This document shows positions 17,226 through 26,614 of a stretch of DNA of 64,000 bases, one piece after another. The stretch covers positions 310,001 through 374,000 of the forward strand of contig JACKKX010000002.1 of NCBI GenBank assembly GCA_024236215.1. The letters are read 5' to 3'. Each line of letters begins with the position of its first letter. The stretch's first letter is position 1. This DNA is from Novosphingobium sp. GTDB taxonomy: Bacteria > Pseudomonadota > Alphaproteobacteria > Sphingomonadales > Sphingomonadaceae. The notes beneath the pieces are model-generated. The model saw only the letters and a program-made list of their open reading frames with translations. It searched no databases and was not told the origin of the DNA. The position numbers and the translations under genes were made by a program.

Positions 17226-17779
17226 CTGAAGCAACCAAAGATACAGATTCGGTCGCAGTCTTGCGGGACATGGGCCAATACCTCATCGCGCTCGCTGAAA
17301 GCGTTGAGGTTGGTGGTACTGCGGTCCCAGCTTCCGGAATTCCACTTCTCAACACCGATGGCGCGCCGCAGGTCGTCGATGACCTGCCTAGTCTCTACGC
17401 ATTGGCACGCAAGGAGTACCACGAGCGCGGTCGAAGGCGCTCCTATTTTGACCCTGAGCTCTTCGGAGAGCCCGGCTGGGATATCCTGCTTGATCTCTTC
17501 ATTAGCAAAGCAAAGGGACAACGCGTCTCGATTACTTCGGCATGCATCGGCTCACGGGTCCCGCCCACGACAGCGTTAAGGTGGTTGGCGGCGCTCGAAT
17601 CCCAGGGACTCATTTCGCGAACAGGCGATATCGACGACAAACGCCGAAACTGGGTTGAATTAACCGACATGGGATTCCGGGCAATGCGAAATTGCCTCCG
17701 GGACCGATTGGCGCGGCGATTCGAATTTGCAGGTGATCGCGACTCGGTGCTTCCTCTTTCCGTAACGAGGCGCCTGTGA
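17222..17779 (+). CDS. winged-helix (MarR-like) DNA-binding protein
   Basis: 185 aa from a GTG that overlaps the radC-like stop (GTGA), so the two are translationally coupled. The C-terminal half looks like a MarR/Lrp-type winged helix: ISKAKGQRVSITSACIGSRV, then TTALRWLAALESQGLISRTG and a wing with DDKRRNWVELTDMG. The N-terminal 90 residues include a predicted coil and no recognised sensor domain. It could autoregulate the cassette. Codon use is again more AT-rich than the surrounding chromosome. Confidence 0.75.
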   Translation: MTEATKDTDSVAVLRDMGQYLIALAESVEVGGTAVPASGIPLLNTDGAPQVVDDLPSLYALARKEYHERGRRRSYFDPELFGEPGWDILLDLFISKAKGQRVSITSACIGSRVPPTTALRWLAALESQGLISRTGDIDDKRRNWVELTDMGFRAMRNCLRDRLARRFEFAGDRDSVLPLSVTRRL

Positions 17780-17940
17780 AGATGCCTGACGAAGACGCGT
17801 TTGACCGGCGGCGAGTTGAGTTGCTGGAAGGACATGACGAACAGTCGTCGCAGGATGTCAAGCATTGTTGGGAGACGAAGACTATCTTGGCCATTGTGGT
17901 ACTTCTTTGGGCGAATGCGATCATGAAATTCTTCTATTAG
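17776..17940 (+). CDS. small single-pass membrane protein (54 aa)
   Basis: A short gene starting GTG AAG ATG, whose GTG overlaps the preceding TGA (GTGA), the same coupling as the gene pair before it; ATG 17782 is an alternative. It reads about 35 charged residues (PDEDAFDRRRVELLEGHDEQ) followed by a C-terminal hydrophobic helix (TILAIVVLLWANAIMKFFY), then TAG. The layout (acidic cytoplasmic part, C-terminal anchor) repeats that of the LuxR-type protein in the same cassette. No homologue is recognised; support comes from the overlap and the clean membrane helix. Confidence 0.6.
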   Translation: MKMPDEDAFDRRRVELLEGHDEQSSQDVKHCWETKTILAIVVLLWANAIMKFFY

Positions 17941-18238
17941 TTTTAGTTGTTAGTTCGTTATCTTCACCGAATATAACAAGTATTTATGATAGATCGCCTC
18001 CCTTACCCTGTTACCCTGGAAATTGTGGTGCTGAGCACCCACCCACAAAACTCTCCCCATTAGTTCAATAAAGGCAGCGGCAGGTCAGGAACATCTCGCT
18101 TCCGTCACTGCGGACCTGATCCGACGCTTGGTTGGTTCTTGCGGCGAGCGGATAAAAAGGAAGCTGGATCCAAGATCTAGTCCGGGAAGACGGCAACGGG
18201 AGGTGAGGGGAGGGCGAAATGACGGGGCGAAGGGGTAG
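17941..18238. other. AT-rich intergenic stretch at the right end of the accessory cassette
   Basis: About 300 bp without a convincing gene. It begins with the most AT-rich run in the window (17941-17995), contains a tandem TTACCCTG repeat (18003-18018) and a short hairpin GGTGC-TGA-GCACC near 18030, and then returns to normal composition before the minus-strand gene ending at 18239. It is the likely right boundary of the cassette; I see no integrase and no clear attachment-site duplication. Confidence 0.4.
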
Positions 18239-18946
18239 TTAGTCCTCTCCGTCGCCCTCTTCATCCCACCCCGTTCTGCCCGCCGTCTCATCCTCGTCCA
18301 GCGCACTGCGGAACGCCTCGTAGAGCGCGCGGGTGCGGCTGGTCATGCCAGCCAGCCAGTTGGTTCGCATCCGTTCGAGCTGGGTGTCGAGCGCTTCGAG
18401 GCAATCGTCCTCAGGTTCTTCGCGTTTGCGTTCTTCCTCCCATTCCTTGCGCCATTGCCGCTTGAGGCGGCTGAGTTCGTTAGCTTTCACGGGGTTGCCG
18501 ATGGTGTTCTGGCGGCCGGCGGCGCGGCCATCGGCGGAAAAGCGGGTGGGGGCACGGTTGCGCAGCATGAACATCAGCAAGCGGTCATTGTGGACCACGC
18601 GGCTGCCGATCAGCTTGCCGTAGGAATAGACCGGCACTTCCTGGCCATAGAGCGCGCGTTCCATGGCGATATCCTCGAGCTGCTGGACGCCGAGCGCGAG
18701 CGCGGCCTCCCAGGCCTGGCGAAAGCTGGCGCCTTCGGGGTGGCGGCGCAGGAGGTAGGCGCCTTCGGGGGTCATGTTGACGCGGTGGGCGGCCGCCTTG
18801 ACGCTGCCGGTATCGGCCAGCGCGGCGATGAAATTGCGCTGGCGCTCGTCGGTCCAGCCATCGTGGCGCTGATATTGGCGGGGGACGGGGAGGAAGGCGG
18901 GCAGCTCGCCCGGGCGGGGGCGGCGGCGGCGCTTGTCGATGGTCAT
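18239..18946 (-). CDS. terminase-small-subunit-like HTH protein of unknown function
   Basis: 235 aa from ATG 18946; a much longer overlapping open frame through the next gene is spurious. The N-terminal half has a helix-turn-helix region ([20 protein letters not shown], then [20 protein letters not shown]) like that of phage terminase small subunits. The middle contains [19 protein letters not shown] and [12 protein letters not shown], and the tail is highly charged. No other phage genes are nearby, so a chromosomal DNA-binding role is likelier than an active prophage. I recall similar proteins as conserved in sphingomonads. Confidence 0.65.
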   Translation of the reverse strand: MTIDKRRRRPRPGELPAFLPVPRQYQRHDGWTDERQRNFIAALADTGSVKAAAHRVNMTPEGAYLLRRHPEGASFRQAWEAALALGVQQLEDIAMERALYGQEVPVYSYGKLIGSRVVHNDRLLMFMLRNRAPTRFSADGRAAGRQNTIGNPVKANELSRLKRQWRKEWEEERKREEPEDDCLEALDTQLERMRTNWLAGMTSRTRALYEAFRSALDEDETAGRTGWDEEGDGED

Positions 18947-19035
18947 GGGCGTAGTCCGGAAGCTGGGGAAGGGCTTGGGACCATGCCCTGCAAGGGGTGC
19001 TGTAGGAAAATGAAAAAGCGCGCCGGGCGGCGCGA

Positions 19036-20220
19036 TCAGGCGGCGGCGGTCCGATCCGGCTTTGCGGCGGGGAGCGGCGAAGCCTCGAAGTGGACGGCGC
19101 GGTTGCGGCCGCTCTGCTTGGCTTCGTAGAGCGCCATGTCGGCGCGCTGGAAAAGATCGCGCCAGTCGTCCTCGCTGCCTACGCTGCCTTCGGCGATGCC
19201 GATCGAGACGGTCAGGGGCTGGCCGTGGGGCATGGCGGCGGTGCGCAGGTCGATCAGGATCGCCAGCGCCAGCGCCTCGGGCAGTTCCGCGGCGGTGCCC
19301 AGGATGGCGAATTCCTCGCCGCCGATGCGGGCCACGCTGCCCATGATCTCGGCGCGGATCGCCAGGCGTTCGGCCACCTCGCACAGCACCTGATCGCCAA
19401 CATCGTGGCCGTGGCCATCGTTGATCGCCTTGAAATGATCGATGTCGATCACCAGCAGCCGCAGCGGTTCCTCGCGGCCCAGCGCGAGCGCGTTGTCGAG
19501 CAGTGCGCGGCGGTTGAGCAGGCCGGTCAGCGGATCGGACAGCGCCAGTTCGCGCGCGCGGCGCTGCAGGCACAGCAGGTTGACCACGTTGCCCTGCTGC
19601 TTGACGATCATGTGCAGCTGGAACAGCGCCGCGACCATCAGGCTGATTGCCACGGCAAAGTCCATCCGGCTGCCTGAGGTGGTCAGCAGCACGGTCATCG
19701 GCACGAGGTTGATCGACAGGTTGAGGATCGCCGCGATCCGCGCGCTGGCGACGCAATAGGCGGTCGAAAAGGCGCCGAGCGCGATGATGATCGGGTAATA
19801 GATCCGTTCCGAGGCCGGTGCGCCAAGCCATGAGTGGACGCACCAGGCCGAACACATCACCGCAATCAGCGAGGAGGCGACGGTCGATTCCATGAGGAAC
19901 CGCGCCGCGCGCCGCGGGCTGACCGACAGGCGCAGATCGCGGTTGAGATTGAGGAAGCCGAGCAGACAGAACAGGGCCATCGCCGCAGGAGTGACAACCC
20001 GGACCCAGAAGCTTGCCCCCTGCGAGGCGGCCAGCGCGGCGGTCGGGGTGGTCAGCAGCAGCGCCAGGAACAGCAGCCGCGATTGCACCTGCAGCTGGCT
20101 GGCCGAAAGCAACAGGAACTCGTCCCGGATTTCCTCCGGAATGTGGGGATTGAAGAACTCCCCGATCGCTGCCCCCAACTTGCCCATGCCGGTTGATCTA
20201 GCCGCGTAGGCTTGAAACAT
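19036..20220 (-). CDS. membrane-bound diguanylate cyclase (GGDEF)
   Basis: 394 aa (or 383 aa from the second ATG, 20187; neither has a clear ribosome site). Five to six membrane helices fill residues about 50-220, followed by a GGDEF domain: [26 protein letters not shown] and the active-site ARIGGEEF. It should condense two GTP into c-di-GMP. No RxxD inhibition site is seen before the signature. It is the third c-di-GMP enzyme in the first 20 kb. The N-terminal module is not a named sensor that I recognise. Confidence 0.88.
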   Translation of the reverse strand: MFQAYAARSTGMGKLGAAIGEFFNPHIPEEIRDEFLLLSASQLQVQSRLLFLALLLTTPTAALAASQGASFWVRVVTPAAMALFCLLGFLNLNRDLRLSVSPRRAARFLMESTVASSLIAVMCSAWCVHSWLGAPASERIYYPIIIALGAFSTAYCVASARIAAILNLSINLVPMTVLLTTSGSRMDFAVAISLMVAALFQLHMIVKQQGNVVNLLCLQRRARELALSDPLTGLLNRRALLDNALALGREEPLRLLVIDIDHFKAINDGHGHDVGDQVLCEVAERLAIRAEIMGSVARIGGEEFAILGTAAELPEALALAILIDLRTAAMPHGQPLTVSIGIAEGSVGSEDDWRDLFQRADMALYEAKQSGRNRAVHFEASPLPAAKPDRTAAA

Positions 20221-20359
20221 TGGTTAAGTCTGGCGGGTCGCGGCGCGCGGTATCGGACAGGCCGCCGGGCGCAGACAGCCCCCCTGCGCAAATGTCTATT
20301 GTTGCGCCGGGGATGGCGGCTATTGTGTCCGGGGGAAGAGGAGCAACCGGGCCATCGCA

Positions 20360-23300
20360 ATGGGTCTGCCAAAGGCAACTTTGCTGATATTGGCCTTGAT
20401 TGCGGGCCTGTTCGCGCTGGCCACCGTGGTTGAGCAATCGGGCAATCGTCTGGAATCCCGAACCCGGCTGCGCCACCTCACCTTTACCCTGGCGCTGGGC
20501 GTCTATTGCAGCAGCTGGACCTTTTATGGCGCCGTGGGCAGCGCGGCGCGCGATGGGTGGAGCTATCTGCCGATCTACCTCGCGCCGATGACGCTTCTGC
20601 TCTTCGCGCCGCGTTTCCTGCGCTCCCTGTCCGAAGCGGTCATGCAGGAGCAAGCCAGCACGGTATCCGATTTCATCGCCGCGCGCTTCGGGCACGATAT
20701 CGGCGTCGCGCGCCTGGTGACGATCATCGCGCTGTTGGGCTCGATCCCCTACATCGCGTTGCAGCTGCGCTCGATCGGCAGTGCCATGGCCGTGGTGTCC
20801 GGGCGTCATGTCGAAGGCTCGGTCATGCTGGGAGCCGCGATCCTGCTGGCGCTGTTCGCCATGCTGTTCGGGGCGCGGCGCTATGAACTTGCGGGGCGGA
20901 GCGAGGGGCTGGTCTTTGCGATCGGGGTCGATTCGCTGATCAAGATCTCGGCGCTGGCGGTTGTTGCCCTGCTGGCCGTTGCCGTCATGCTGGGGGGAGG
21001 GCAGACTGATCTGGCGCGTGGCTGGGAGGTTCTGGCGCGAAACTTCAAACCCGGTAATCTCTCGCTCGATGTCGGTGTGATCTTCCTGATTTCGGCGATG
21101 GCGATCATCGCGCTGCCCCGGCAGTTCTATATGGGGCTGGTCGAGGCACGGGATCCGGGCGACCTGCCCAGAGCGCGCTTTGGCCTGGCCGCCTACATCG
21201 GGCTGATGGCAGTGCTGGTGCTGCCGATCACCATGGCCGGCGCCTCGATGCTTGGAGACAGTGTCGCGCCCGATCTCTACGTGTTGCAGCTTCCGGCGGC
21301 GAGCGGACAGATGATCGTGCTGGCGGCGGCGCTGATCGGCGGGGTAAGCGCGGCGGCTTCGATGGCAATCGTCGATACGACAGCGCTGGCGACAATGGTT
21401 TCCAACGATCTGGTGCTGTCGAGCGTGCTGAGCGGCAGCCGCGATAGCCAGTCGGGTGAAATCGGGCGCCGCATGCTGTCGATCCGCAGGCTTTCGATCG
21501 CCGGGATCGTGTTTCTGGCCCTGATGTGGGCGCTGCTGGTCTCTCCTTCGGATTCGCTGGCCTCGATCGGCCTGATCGCCTTTGCCGCGATGGCTCAGTT
21601 TACCCCCCACCTGATCCTCGCAGCCTATGCGGGCCAGCGCGATCCGCTTGCCGCCAAGGCCAGCCTGGCAACGGGTCTGGTGCTGTGGTGCTATACGCTC
21701 GCCCTGCCGCCGATCGTGCCCCAGCACTGGCTGGAAGGGCTGGCGCACGGGCCGCTCGATCCCCTGCAGCTGTTCGGCATCGGTTCCGCTTCGCCTTTGG
21801 TCCACGGCGTGTTCTGGAGCCTGGGCGCGAACATCCTGGTATTCGTGGCGGTCAACCTGCGCGGAATGCGCTCCCCCGCCTTGCCGCGCATCCTGCGCGG
21901 ACAACGCAAGGTTACCGATCTTGGCGAGTTGATCGATCTTACCGCCAGCTTTATCGGTCGCGAGCGGACCATTGCCGAGTTTCCCCAGCCCGCCAGCGGG
22001 GCAGCAATCGATCGCAAGTCGGCCAGACGAGCCCAGGAGCTGATCTCGCGGGTGGTGGGTACATCGGCGGCAAGAACCCTGGTCACCTCGGCCTTGGCGG
22101 GGGGAAAGATGAGCTTGCCCGAAGTAACGCGGCTGCTCGACGAGGGTCGGCAAAGCCTTCGCTTCTCGCGCCAGCTGCTTGCCGCCACGTTCGAGAACCT
22201 CGATGCCGGGATCAGCGTGGTCGATTCCGAGATGAATCTGGTGGCGTGGAATAGCCGGTACCTCGAGCTGTTCGACTATCCGGAGGGCATGGTGCGGGTA
22301 GGCGCCCCAGTGGCGGATCTGATCCGCCATAACGCCCACCGGGGCGATTTTGGCCCCGGCGAGATCGAACGCCAGGTCGAAAAGCGGCTGGCCCACTTGC
22401 GCGCCGGGCTTGAACACAGCTTTGAGCGCCGCCGCCGCGATGGGCGGGTGATCAAGACCGTGGGCGGGGCAATGCCCGGCGGCGGATATGTGATGAGCTT
22501 TACCGACATCACCGGCGAAGCCGCGGCACGGGAAGAATTGAAGCGGACTCTCGACCAGCTGGAGGCGCGCGTTGCCGACCGGACGCGGGAGCTGAGCGAG
22601 GCAAACCGGCGGCTCGCCCAATCGGACCGCGAAAAGACCCGGTTCCTTGCCGCCGCGAGCCACGATTTGCTGCAACCCCTTCATGCGGCCCGGCTGTTTG
22701 CGGCTGCCCTGGGGCGAGACAGCGCGGGATCGCAGGCGCAGCTGGTGGGCCGGATCGACGGTGCGATCGTGGCCGCAGAAGACCTGCTGCGGGCCTTGCT
22801 CGATATCAGCAGGCTCGATGCCGGTGGGATCGCCCCTGGCAACGAGCCGATCCATCTGGCCTCTTTCCTGGGCGATCTGGTCGAAAGTTTGCAGCCCCTG
22901 GCAGTCGAGAAGCAGCTTGCCCTGCGCATGGGCCCGGCGCCCGGCTGGATCGATACCGATCCGGGGCTGCTGCGCTCGGTGATGCAGAATTTTCTCACCA
23001 ATGCAGTCCGCTATACGCAGACCGGCGGCATCCTGGTCGGCACCCGGCGGCGCGGCACAAGCTGGCGGATTGATGTGATCGACACGGGTGTTGGCATCGC
23101 ACCGGACGAGCTTGGATCGATCTTCGGCGAGTTCACGCGGCTGGGACAAGTTGAAGTGGAAGGCCACGGGCTGGGCCTGGCGCTGGTCGAACGGATTGCC
23201 AGACTTTTGGGTGGGCGGGTCGAGGTCGCCTCGGTTCCGGGCAAGGGAAGCCGGTTCAGCCTGTTGCTTCCTGCCCGTGCCGGGGCGGCCGGATCGGGCG

Positions 23301-23701
23301 CCCGGCTGCGCGAGGCCGGGCGCCGGGGCGCCGCCGACCGGCAGCTGACGGTCCTGGTCGTCGATAACGACGCGCGGATCGTCGAGGCCACCACTGCCAT
23401 GCTGGGTTCGCTAGGCCACCGGGCGCTGGGCGCCGCTGGCATCGCCGAGGCGCTGGCGCTGATCGACACCGCCGACGCCTTGCTTGCCGATTACCGGCTG
23501 GATAACGGCGAGGATGGTCTGGGGCTGATCGCAGCGGCCCGCGCCCGTCGCCCTGGCTTGCCGGCATTGCTGATTACCGCGGAGAGCGGGCCCGAGCTTC
23601 GCGAGGCTGCTGCCAGTCTCGACGTTGCAATTCTGGCCAAGCCCGTCGATCCCGCTGCGATCGAACGCTTCCTCGTGGCAAGCTCAGTGCTTGAGGTCTA
23701 G
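20360..23701 (+). CDS. symporter-type hybrid sensor histidine kinase (CrbS-like)
   Basis: 1113 aa. Residues 1-500 form about 13 membrane segments of the sodium/solute symporter (SSS) fold. A PAS-like domain (about 605-720), a coiled coil, HisKA with phosphoacceptor H768 (AAASHDLLQPLHA), a catalytic ATPase domain (N877/N881; DTGVGIAPDELG, GHGLGLALV) and a receiver with D1044 (LLADYRLDN) and K1094 follow. This is the architecture of CrbS-type kinases that, with CrbR, control acetyl-CoA synthetase. A LuxR-type response regulator and acs follow immediately on the opposite strand, which supports the identification. Its 3' end overlaps the regulator gene by 18 bp, convergently. Confidence 0.88.
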   Translation: MGLPKATLLILALIAGLFALATVVEQSGNRLESRTRLRHLTFTLALGVYCSSWTFYGAVGSAARDGWSYLPIYLAPMTLLLFAPRFLRSLSEAVMQEQASTVSDFIAARFGHDIGVARLVTIIALLGSIPYIALQLRSIGSAMAVVSGRHVEGSVMLGAAILLALFAMLFGARRYELAGRSEGLVFAIGVDSLIKISALAVVALLAVAVMLGGGQTDLARGWEVLARNFKPGNLSLDVGVIFLISAMAIIALPRQFYMGLVEARDPGDLPRARFGLAAYIGLMAVLVLPITMAGASMLGDSVAPDLYVLQLPAASGQMIVLAAALIGGVSAAASMAIVDTTALATMVSNDLVLSSVLSGSRDSQSGEIGRRMLSIRRLSIAGIVFLALMWALLVSPSDSLASIGLIAFAAMAQFTPHLILAAYAGQRDPLAAKASLATGLVLWCYTLALPPIVPQHWLEGLAHGPLDPLQLFGIGSASPLVHGVFWSLGANILVFVAVNLRGMRSPALPRILRGQRKVTDLGELIDLTASFIGRERTIAEFPQPASGAAIDRKSARRAQELISRVVGTSAARTLVTSALAGGKMSLPEVTRLLDEGRQSLRFSRQLLAATFENLDAGISVVDSEMNLVAWNSRYLELFDYPEGMVRVGAPVADLIRHNAHRGDFGPGEIERQVEKRLAHLRAGLEHSFERRRRDGRVIKTVGGAMPGGGYVMSFTDITGEAAAREELKRTLDQLEARVADRTRELSEANRRLAQSDREKTRFLAAASHDLLQPLHAARLFAAALGRDSAGSQAQLVGRIDGAIVAAEDLLRALLDISRLDAGGIAPGNEPIHLASFLGDLVESLQPLAVEKQLALRMGPAPGWIDTDPGLLRSVMQNFLTNAVRYTQTGGILVGTRRRGTSWRIDVIDTGVGIAPDELGSIFGEFTRLGQVEVEGHGLGLALVERIARLLGGRVEVASVPGKGSRFSLLLPARAGAAGSGARLREAGRRGAADRQLTVLVVDNDARIVEATTAMLGSLGHRALGAAGIAEALALIDTADALLADYRLDNGEDGLGLIAAARARRPGLPALLITAESGPELREAAASLDVAILAKPVDPAAIERFLVASSVLEV

Positions 23702-24310
23702 GCCCAGCGACCGCGCGACCAGTGCGGCCTGGGTGCGGTTGGAGACATCGAGTTTGCGCATGACCGCCGTCATGTGCGCTTTGACCGTGGCCTCGCTGAT
23801 TCCCAGATTGTAGGCGATCTGCTTGTTGAGCTGGCCGTCGAGCACCGCAAGCAGGACCTTCAGCTGGGCGGGGGTGAGCCCCGCGACCGCTTCCCTGACG
23901 CTGTCCTCGGGCTGGTTGCTGGCGGAGGCGCGGGATTTCCTGCCCGCCAGCGCGGCCGCGATGGTGGTTTCGATCACCGCAAGGTCGCTGTCCTTGGGGA
24001 GGAAGCCGATCGCCCCGAAGGCGCGCGCCTCATCGGCAGCGGCGGAGCCTTCGGCGCTGGACACGACCAGGATCGGCACTTCGGGGCATTCTGCATGAAG
24101 CAGGGCGATCCCCGAATAGCCGACTGCGCCCGGCATCTTGAGATCGAGCAGGATCAGCTTGAGATCCTCGCATTCCCCTGCCGCGCGCAGAGCTGCGGCA
24201 AGGGTCCCGGCCTCGATGATCCTGGCCTCCGCTACGGCCCTTTGCACCGCCAGACTCAAGGCCTGGCGGAACAGCGGGTGGTCGTCGGCGATCAGGACCG
24301 CCCCGGTCAT
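23684..24310 (-). CDS. LuxR-family response regulator (CrbR-like)
   Basis: 208 aa: receiver domain (VLIADDHPLFRQAL, phosphoacceptor D56 in LLDLKMP, K in FLPKDSD) and a C-terminal LuxR/GerE HTH (LTPAQLKVLLAVLDGQLNKQ, then SEATVKAHMTAVMRKL). It begins 5 nt after acs on the same strand, so acs and the regulator form one operon. The convergent neighbour is its likely kinase. By analogy with CrbR it should activate acs and related transport genes; this is inference from arrangement. Confidence 0.85.
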   Translation of the reverse strand: MTGAVLIADDHPLFRQALSLAVQRAVAEARIIEAGTLAAALRAAGECEDLKLILLDLKMPGAVGYSGIALLHAECPEVPILVVSSAEGSAAADEARAFGAIGFLPKDSDLAVIETTIAAALAGRKSRASASNQPEDSVREAVAGLTPAQLKVLLAVLDGQLNKQIAYNLGISEATVKAHMTAVMRKLDVSNRTQAALVARSLGLDLKH

Positions 24311-24315
24311 GGGAT

Positions 24316-26256
24316 CTAACCCTGCACCCGGTTGGCAACCAGGTGATCGACCACCGAGGGATCGGCCAGGGTTGAAGTGTCGCCCAGGTTGCTGACGTCA
24401 TTCTCGCCGATCTTGCGCAGGATCCGGCGCATGATCTTGCCCGAGCGGGTCTTGGGCAGGCCGGGGGCGAACTGGATCACGTCGGGCGTTGCGATCGGGC
24501 CGATTTCATGGCGAACCCACTTGACGAGCTCCTTGCGCAGATCTTCGTCGGGTTCGACATTGGCGTTGGTGGTGACGAAGGCATAGATACCCTGGCCCTT
24601 GATCTCGTGCGGCATGCCGACCACCGCAGCTTCGGCCACCTTGGCATGGGCGACCAGCGCGCTCTCGATTTCGGCGGTGCCCATCCGGTGCCCGGAAACG
24701 TTGATCACATCGTCGATCCGGCCGGTGATCCAGTAATAGCCGTCCGGATCCCGGCGACAGCCGTCGCCGGTGAAGTAGAGTCCCTTGAAGGTGCTGAAAT
24801 AGGTCTGGAAGAAGCGTTCGTGATCGCCCCACACGGTGCGCATCTGCCCCGGCCAGCTGTCGGTGATGACCAGGCAGCCGTCGCCCGGTCCCTCGATCGG
24901 AATGCCCTCGTTGTCGACCAGCATCGGCTGGACCCCGAAGAACGGTTTGGTTGCCGAGCCGGGCTTGAGCGCGGTGGCGCCGGGCAGCGGGCTGATCAGC
25001 ACCCCGCCGGTTTCGGTCTGCCACCAGGTGTCGACGATCGGGCAGCGCCCGTCGCCCACCACGCGGTGATACCATTCCCACGCCTCGGGGTTGATCGGCT
25101 CGCCCACCGATCCCAGCAGCCGCAGGCTGGAGCGGCTGGTGCGGGTGACGAAATCGTCGCCCTCGCGCATCAGTGCGCGCAGCGCGGTGGGGGCGGTGTA
25201 GAAGATTTCGACCTTGTGCTTGTCGATCACCTGCCAGAACCGGCTCGCGTCGGGGTAGCTGGGCACCCCTTCGAACATCAGCGTGGTCGCGCCGTTGATC
25301 AGCGGCCCGTAGACGATGTAGCTGTGCCCGGTGACCCAGCCAACGTCGGCGGTGCACCAATAGATCTGCCCCGGGCGGTAATCGAACACGTACTGGTGGG
25401 TCATCGAGGCCCAGACGCCGTAGCCGCCGGTGGTGTGCAGCACGCCCTTGGGCTTGCCGGTGGAGCCCGAGGTATAGAGGATGAACAGCGGATCCTCTGC
25501 GTTCATCTCCTCGGGCGGGCAATCGGCGGACTGGGCCGCCACGCCTTCGTGCCAGTCGACGTCGCGGCCTGGCACCATCGCCACGTTGCCGCCGGTGCGC
25601 CGCAGCACGATCACGGTTTCCACGCTGGGCAGCTTGAGCAACGCTTCGTCGACATTGGCCTTCAGCGGCACGGCCTTGCCCCCGCGCAGCCCCTCGTCGG
25701 CGGTCAGCACAACGGTGCTGTCGCAGTCCTCGATCCGGCTGGCGAGCGAATCCGGGCTGAACCCGCCGAACACCACCGAATGGATCGCGCCGATCCGGGC
25801 GCAGGCGAGCATCGCCACTGCCGCCTCGGGCACCATCGGCAGATAGATCGTTACCCGATCGCCCTTCTTCACCCCGCGCGCCTTGAGCAGGTTGGCGAAG
25901 CGGCAGGTTTCGGCATGAAGTTCGCGGTAGGAGATGTGCCGGGCCGGTTCGTCGGGGCTGTCGGGCTCCCAGATGATCGCGGTCGTATCGCCGTTCTGGG
26001 CAAGATGCCGGTCAAGCGCATTGGCGGCGAGGTTGAGGGTGCCGTCGGCGAACCATCTGATCCCGAAATCGGCCTCGTTGAAGCTGGTCTGCTTGACCGC
26101 GGTGAAGGGCCTGATCCAGTCGAGCCGCTGGCCCTCTGCGCGCCAGAACGCCTCGGGATCCTCGATCGAGGCGCGGTACATTTCCTGATACCGCTCCTCG
26201 TTTACCAGTGCTTTCTCGCTCCAGTCAGCCGGAACCGGATAAACCGCCTCGCTCAT
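24316..26256 (-). CDS. acs: acetyl-CoA synthetase (AMP-forming)
   Basis: 646 aa from ATG 26256, which has a strong GAGAGGAAGG site; the frame extends to 26316 without one. Converts acetate, ATP and CoA to acetyl-CoA via acetyl-AMP. Motifs: [18 protein letters not shown] (P-loop), [30 protein letters not shown] and the C-terminal [11 protein letters not shown], with K607 the conserved lysine inactivated by Pat-type acetylation in this family. Divergent from the porin and transporter genes, but an IS256 copy now sits between. A Pat-like acetyltransferase is encoded 5 kb away. Confidence 0.96.
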   Translation of the reverse strand: MSEAVYPVPADWSEKALVNEERYQEMYRASIEDPEAFWRAEGQRLDWIRPFTAVKQTSFNEADFGIRWFADGTLNLAANALDRHLAQNGDTTAIIWEPDSPDEPARHISYRELHAETCRFANLLKARGVKKGDRVTIYLPMVPEAAVAMLACARIGAIHSVVFGGFSPDSLASRIEDCDSTVVLTADEGLRGGKAVPLKANVDEALLKLPSVETVIVLRRTGGNVAMVPGRDVDWHEGVAAQSADCPPEEMNAEDPLFILYTSGSTGKPKGVLHTTGGYGVWASMTHQYVFDYRPGQIYWCTADVGWVTGHSYIVYGPLINGATTLMFEGVPSYPDASRFWQVIDKHKVEIFYTAPTALRALMREGDDFVTRTSRSSLRLLGSVGEPINPEAWEWYHRVVGDGRCPIVDTWWQTETGGVLISPLPGATALKPGSATKPFFGVQPMLVDNEGIPIEGPGDGCLVITDSWPGQMRTVWGDHERFFQTYFSTFKGLYFTGDGCRRDPDGYYWITGRIDDVINVSGHRMGTAEIESALVAHAKVAEAAVVGMPHEIKGQGIYAFVTTNANVEPDEDLRKELVKWVRHEIGPIATPDVIQFAPGLPKTRSGKIMRRILRKIGENDVSNLGDTSTLADPSVVDHLVANRVQG

Positions 26257-26343
26257 CTGTATCCTTCCTCTCCGTACTGTTTTCTGGCCTCCGGCCGTTA
26301 GCCCGAACCTAGCCAAGGCCCGCTTCCAAAGCGAGCTTAGACT

Positions 26344-26370
26344 TTGGTCGTAGGCCTGCGACCTTGGTCG
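26344..26370. promoter_or_regulatory. candidate operator upstream of acs
   Basis: About 88 bp before the acs start lies an 18-bp near-perfect dyad (GGTCGTAGGCCTGCGACC, 26346-26363; one mismatched pair). It also lies within two TTGGTCG direct repeats spaced exactly 20 bp apart (26344 and 26364). Spacing by two helical turns suits a dimeric or tandem regulator such as the LuxR-type protein of this operon. Assignment to that regulator is inference. Confidence 0.45.
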
Positions 26371-26504
26371 CTCTGCTCACGCCGTTCACTCGCGGGCATC
26401 ACCGGGCATCGCACCGAATCCGCCAAAGGATCGGGCATGCAAGGAGAGGAAAATGGAGTTAGCGTCCGCGCTCGTGGTGTAATTTCCGGTGTAGGCGATG
26501 GTGT

Positions 26505-26536
26505 ATTCCGGGGTGGGGCATGCCCCACCCCGGAAT
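26505..26536. repeat. perfect 32-bp palindrome inside the left end of IS256
   Basis: The arm ATTCCGGGGTGGGGCA is followed directly by its exact reverse complement, with no loop. It lies 18 bp inward of the left inverted repeat and about 80 bp before the transposase start. It would form a very stable hairpin in any transcript entering from outside, or a cruciform in DNA. Confidence 0.85.
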
Positions 26537-26614
26537 GCGGCGTCGCTGGTGGCCACCGGGTTCATCGTTATGGTGGAGTTTGCACACTTCAACCGTGACG
26601 AAGAGGAGTTCCCG

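Noticed and set aside
18239-18946. Prophage remnant suggested by the terminase-like HTH protein
   Set aside because: No portal, capsid, tail, lysis or integrase genes nearby, and composition is that of the host.
18239-19855. Single 538-codon minus-strand frame covering the HTH gene and part of the diguanylate cyclase
   Set aside because: Only its last 235 codons look like a protein; the first part is an out-of-frame reading of the cyclase gene.
20198-23167. Very long open frame (about 990 codons) antisense to the hybrid histidine kinase
   Set aside because: Composition is low-complexity Arg, His and Gln typical of antisense frames in high-GC DNA, with no domain, while the plus strand encodes a clear full-length kinase.
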